Shown: one piece after another, positions 61,233 through 64,000 of the stretch
How positions within the stretch are numbered: the stretch's first letter is position 1
Layout: each line of letters starts with the position of its first letter
Assembly: GCF_042648405.1 (NCBI RefSeq)
Contig: NZ_JBHRXV010000011.1
Span: 744,001-808,000, forward strand
Reading direction: 5' to 3'
Length of the DNA stretch: 64,000 bases
Origin: Sphingoaurantiacus capsulatus
GTDB lineage: Bacteria; Pseudomonadota; Alphaproteobacteria; Sphingomonadales; Sphingomonadaceae
The notes under the pieces: generated by a model
Seen by the model: only the letters and a program-made list of their open reading frames with translations
The model's database searches: none
Told to the model about the DNA's origin: nothing
Made by a program: the position numbers and the translations under genes

Positions 61233-63569
61233 ATGCCGGGTCGGAGTTTAGTTGAGCGGTTTCGCCGCGGTCGCGCGGCGCGCCCGGTCGATCGCGTGCC
61301 CGACGATCCGGTGCGGGCGCTGCACGAGGCGGAGGAGCGCTACCGGCTGGCCGCGCGGGCGACCGACGACGCCACCTGGGACTATGACCTCCTCGACCAG
61401 ACGGTACGCTGGAACGAGGCGCTGACCCGCCGCTTCGGCCATGCCCCGAAGGATCTTTTTACCCGGGTAGAATGGTGGTCTGACCATATTTACCCGGGTG
61501 ATATTCAGCGGGTGACCGACAGCATCGAGGCGGTGATCGCCGGCACCGGCGAATCCTGGACCGAGGAATATCGCTTCCGCCGCGCCGACGGCAGCTACGC
61601 CGACGTGCTCGATCGCGGCTTCGTCATCCGCGACGAGCAGGGGCGCGGCACCCGCATGGTCGGCGCCATGCTCGACCTTAGCGACCGCCGCCGCACCGAA
61701 GCGGCGCTGCGGGCGAGCGAAGAGCGGCTGCGGCTGGCGCAGGAGGCTGGGCGCCTCGGCACCTTCGAGTGGAATGCCGGCCATGAGGGCGCCGATGTCA
61801 GCGACACCCACTGCGATATCCTCGGCCTGCCGCGCGGCAAGCGGATCACCAACGCCGAGTTCCGGTCGGTCATCCACCCCGACGACCTGCCGCGCGTCGC
61901 CGCGCATGGCGCCGAGGTGCGCGCCGGCACGGCGAGCGAGGACATCGAGTTCCGGGTGATCCGCCCGTCCGACGGCGCCACCCGCTGGGTATGGCTGAGC
62001 GCCCGCACCTTCCGCAACGGCGAAGGCAAGGTCATCCGCCAGATCGGCGTCAGCGAGGACATCACCGAGCGCAAGCTCGCCGCCGACCGTCTGCGCGACA
62101 GTGAAGAGATGCTGCGGCTGGCGCAGGAAGCCGCCGGCATCGGCTCCTTCGAATGGAATCTGAAGACCGGCGAAAGCCGCGGCAGCCCGACCGCCTACCG
62201 CATCTTCGGCCTGCCGCCGACCGACAAGATCAACCTGCCGTCGCTGACCCACATCATCCATCCCGACGATCAGGACGAGGTCCGCGACCATATCCTCCGC
62301 GCCGGCCGCGGCGAGACGCACAGCAGCATCGAGCATCGCGTCATCCGCACCACCGACGGCGTGGAACGCTGGCTGCGCGTCACCGGCCGCACGCTGCCCG
62401 ATGCCGCCGGCGACCTGATGCGCCGCGTGGGTATCGTCGAGGACATCACCGACGAGAAGCTCGCCGAGGCGCGGCTGCGCGAGAGCGAGGAAAATTACCG
62501 CTTCACCGTCGAACTGAGCCCGCAGCTCGCGTGGACGGCCAACGGCGACGGCTCCTGCGTGGAGCTGAAGCGGCCGATCACCGAATATCCCGGCGTGCCG
62601 ATGAGCGCGACCTTCGACGACTGGGCCGACGACGTCATCCACCCCGACGACGCGACCTACCGCCGCCGCGCCTGGGTACATTCGATGAAGACCGGCAGCC
62701 ACTACGATTGCGAGTTCCGCGCCCGTCACCGCGACGGCAGTTTCCGCTGGGTCCGCTCCCGCGGCTGGCCGCGCCGCGACGAGACCGGCGCGGTGGTCAA
62801 ATGGTATGGCGTCATCGAGGACGTCCATCCGCAGCGCGCCGCCGAACAGCAGTTGCAGCGGCTGCAGGACGAGCTGACGCAGGTCGCGCGGGTCAGCGCG
62901 ATGGGCACGCTCGCCTCGGCGCTGGCGCATGAGCTGAACCAGCCGCTGACCGCCGTCGCCAATTACATGGCGGGCAGCAAGCGGCTGCTGGTCAACCATG
63001 GCGCCGCCGCCACCGATGTCGTCCTCGAGGCGCTCGACAATGCGGCGAAGTCGGCGGTGCAGGCCGGCGAGATCGTGCGGCGGTTACGCGATCTCGTCTC
63101 GCGCGGCGAGGTCAACGCGCAGCGCGTCGAGATCGCCACGCTGGTGCACGAGGCCTGCGAGCTGACCTTCGGCGACGGTCGCGGCCGCTCGATCGACCAG
63201 AGCTTCGACTTCGCGCCCGAGGCCGCGGTGGTGCTCGCCGACCGCATCCAGTTGCAGCAGGTGCTGGTCAATCTGCTGCGCAACGCTGCCGAGGCGATGG
63301 AGGACAGCGAACTGCGCAGCATCCGCCTTTCCGCAAAACCGTCAGGCGACGACATGGCGCTGATCCGAGTCGAGGACAGCGGCACCGGCGTCGCGCCGCA
63401 GGTGAAGCGCCACCTGTTCTCGCCCTTCGTCACCACGAAGGAGAGCGGCATGGGCGTCGGCCTGTCGATCTGCCGCTCGATCGTCGAGGCGCATGGCGGG
63501 CAGCTGTGGGTGGAAGACGCCCCCGGTGGCGGCGCGGCCTTCTGCTTTACCTTGAAGCGCGCCGACTAG
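61233..63569 (+). CDS. Soluble multi-PAS sensor histidine kinase
   Basis: A 778-residue kinase without membrane helices: four PAS/PAC units (about 35-150, 160-280, 288-410, 415-545), then a FixL-type H-box with His566 in LASALAHELNQPLTAVANYM and an ATPase domain (RIQLQQVLVNLLRNAAEAME, VEDSGTGVAP, FVTTKESGMGVGLSICRSIV). There is no receiver domain. The first PAS resembles the first PAS of the hybrid kinase at 23138. No haem-binding His of FixL was assigned. It ends in a 23-nt overlap with the convergent ROK gene. Confidence 0.92.
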   Translation: MPGRSLVERFRRGRAARPVDRVPDDPVRALHEAEERYRLAARATDDATWDYDLLDQTVRWNEALTRRFGHAPKDLFTRVEWWSDHIYPGDIQRVTDSIEAVIAGTGESWTEEYRFRRADGSYADVLDRGFVIRDEQGRGTRMVGAMLDLSDRRRTEAALRASEERLRLAQEAGRLGTFEWNAGHEGADVSDTHCDILGLPRGKRITNAEFRSVIHPDDLPRVAAHGAEVRAGTASEDIEFRVIRPSDGATRWVWLSARTFRNGEGKVIRQIGVSEDITERKLAADRLRDSEEMLRLAQEAAGIGSFEWNLKTGESRGSPTAYRIFGLPPTDKINLPSLTHIIHPDDQDEVRDHILRAGRGETHSSIEHRVIRTTDGVERWLRVTGRTLPDAAGDLMRRVGIVEDITDEKLAEARLRESEENYRFTVELSPQLAWTANGDGSCVELKRPITEYPGVPMSATFDDWADDVIHPDDATYRRRAWVHSMKTGSHYDCEFRARHRDGSFRWVRSRGWPRRDETGAVVKWYGVIEDVHPQRAAEQQLQRLQDELTQVARVSAMGTLASALAHELNQPLTAVANYMAGSKRLLVNHGAAATDVVLEALDNAAKSAVQAGEIVRRLRDLVSRGEVNAQRVEIATLVHEACELTFGDGRGRSIDQSFDFAPEAAVVLADRIQLQQVLVNLLRNAAEAMEDSELRSIRLSAKPSGDDMALIRVEDSGTGVAPQVKRHLFSPFVTTKESGMGVGLSICRSIVEAHGGQLWVEDAPGGGAAFCFTLKRAD

Positions 63570-64000
63570 CGTCCATCGCCAACGCGAAGGCGCCGGCGAT
63601 ACCCGCGTCGTCACCCAAAGCCGGCGGCACCAGATAATCGTCGCCCTTCAACCGCGGGTGCGGGATGAAGCCGGCGAGATAGCGCCGCATCGCGTCCGTC
63701 ACCGGCCCGTGCAGCCCACCCGCATTCATCACGCCGCCGCCGAGCACGATGCGCTGCGGGCTGAGCAGGAACACTGCCTGCGCGCAAAGCTGGCCGAGAT
63801 AGTCGGCGAGGATGGCGCGGAACGGGTGATCCTCGGGCAACTCGTCGAGTGGCGCGCCGAGCCGGTCGCGGATCGCCGGGCCGCTCGCCAGCCCCTCGAC
63901 GCAATCGCCGTGAAAGCGGCAGATGCCGGGATAGGCGTCATGCGGGTGACGGCGCACCAGTACATGGCCCATTTCCGGATGGGTGAGGCCGTGACGCGTC
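63547..64000 (-). CDS. ROK-family sugar kinase (C-terminal part, cut by window edge)
   Basis: The last 150 residues of a ROK kinase; the N-terminus lies beyond the window. RHGLTHPEMGHVLVRRHPHD, then PGICRFHGDCVEGLASGPAI with the Cys/His zinc site, FLLSPQRIVLGGGVMNAGGL and LGDDAGIAGAFALAMDA are typical of fructokinase-like ROK proteins. It would phosphorylate a hexose. Confidence 0.9.
   Translation of the reverse strand, partial: TRHGLTHPEMGHVLVRRHPHDAYPGICRFHGDCVEGLASGPAIRDRLGAPLDELPEDHPFRAILADYLGQLCAQAVFLLSPQRIVLGGGVMNAGGLHGPVTDAMRRYLAGFIPHPRLKGDDYLVPPALGDDAGIAGAFALAMDASRRASR

Noticed and set aside
61456..61505. Direct repeat TTTACCCGGGT x2 in the multi-PAS kinase
   Set aside because: The two copies are in different reading frames of a normal PAS domain; probably chance.

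Overview
The window is chromosomal DNA from a high-GC alphaproteobacterium, most likely a sphingomonad (Sphingomonas or close kin). This is inferred from the mreBCD-mrdA-rodA order, the pcm-tolC pair, a PEP-CTERM-type protein, a TorF-type porin leading the kdp operon, PIMT/thiolase/PutA types usual for the group, dense ATGA-type gene overlaps and short GC-rich intergenic repeats. No rRNA, phage, transposase, integrase or CRISPR array was seen. Almost every base is coding.

Layout. 1-7.2 kb: the 3' part of tolC, pcm, tRNA-Cys, a Gly-rich secreted protein, a YhbW-like flavin monooxygenase, a lipoprotein amidase, an LplT-like MFS carrier and three small proteins (one DUF1232, one Mpo1-like). 7.3-14.5 kb: an exported amidohydrolase, a DUF3995 protein, thiolase, MaoC hydratase, and an Lrp-type regulator divergent from putA (which lacks its own DNA-binding domain). 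14.7-22.7 kb: an orphan ORF behind mutL, then the rod-shape/elongasome operon mreB-mreC-mreD-mrdA-rodA. 22.8-25.7 kb: tRNA-Lys and a soluble hybrid histidine kinase.

25.8-36.5 kb is the most system-like part: eight same-strand genes (two TldD/TldE-type proteins, a DUF4159 protein, MoxR ATPase, DUF58 protein, BatA-like protein, DUF4175 protein and a terminal membrane protein), five of whose junctions overlap by 1-4 nt. 36.8-45.5 kb is a complete kdp potassium system, read torF-like porin, 27-aa membrane peptide, kdpF, A, B, C, D, E. 45.7-46.6 kb carries small proteins of unknown role. 46.9-50.1 kb is cobalamin uptake: a BtuF-like binding protein and a BtuB-like TonB receptor behind a cobalamin riboswitch.

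50.1-52.5 kb: an ArsR regulator with two SRPBCC proteins, then a small ACT-like protein preceded by an overlapping 18-codon ORF and divergent from an Lrp/AsnC gene. 52.5-56.1 kb: an IclR regulator divergent from mhpD-mhpF-mhpE, the lower half of a meta-cleavage pathway. 56.1-64 kb: a PEP-CTERM protein, a 44-aa acidic protein forming its own transcription unit, a membrane protein, a LysR-pirin-DoxX-azoreductase group that looks like a quinone/electrophile response, a multi-PAS histidine kinase, and a truncated ROK-family sugar kinase at the right edge.

All functional names rest on motif and family recognition by eye; no database search was run.
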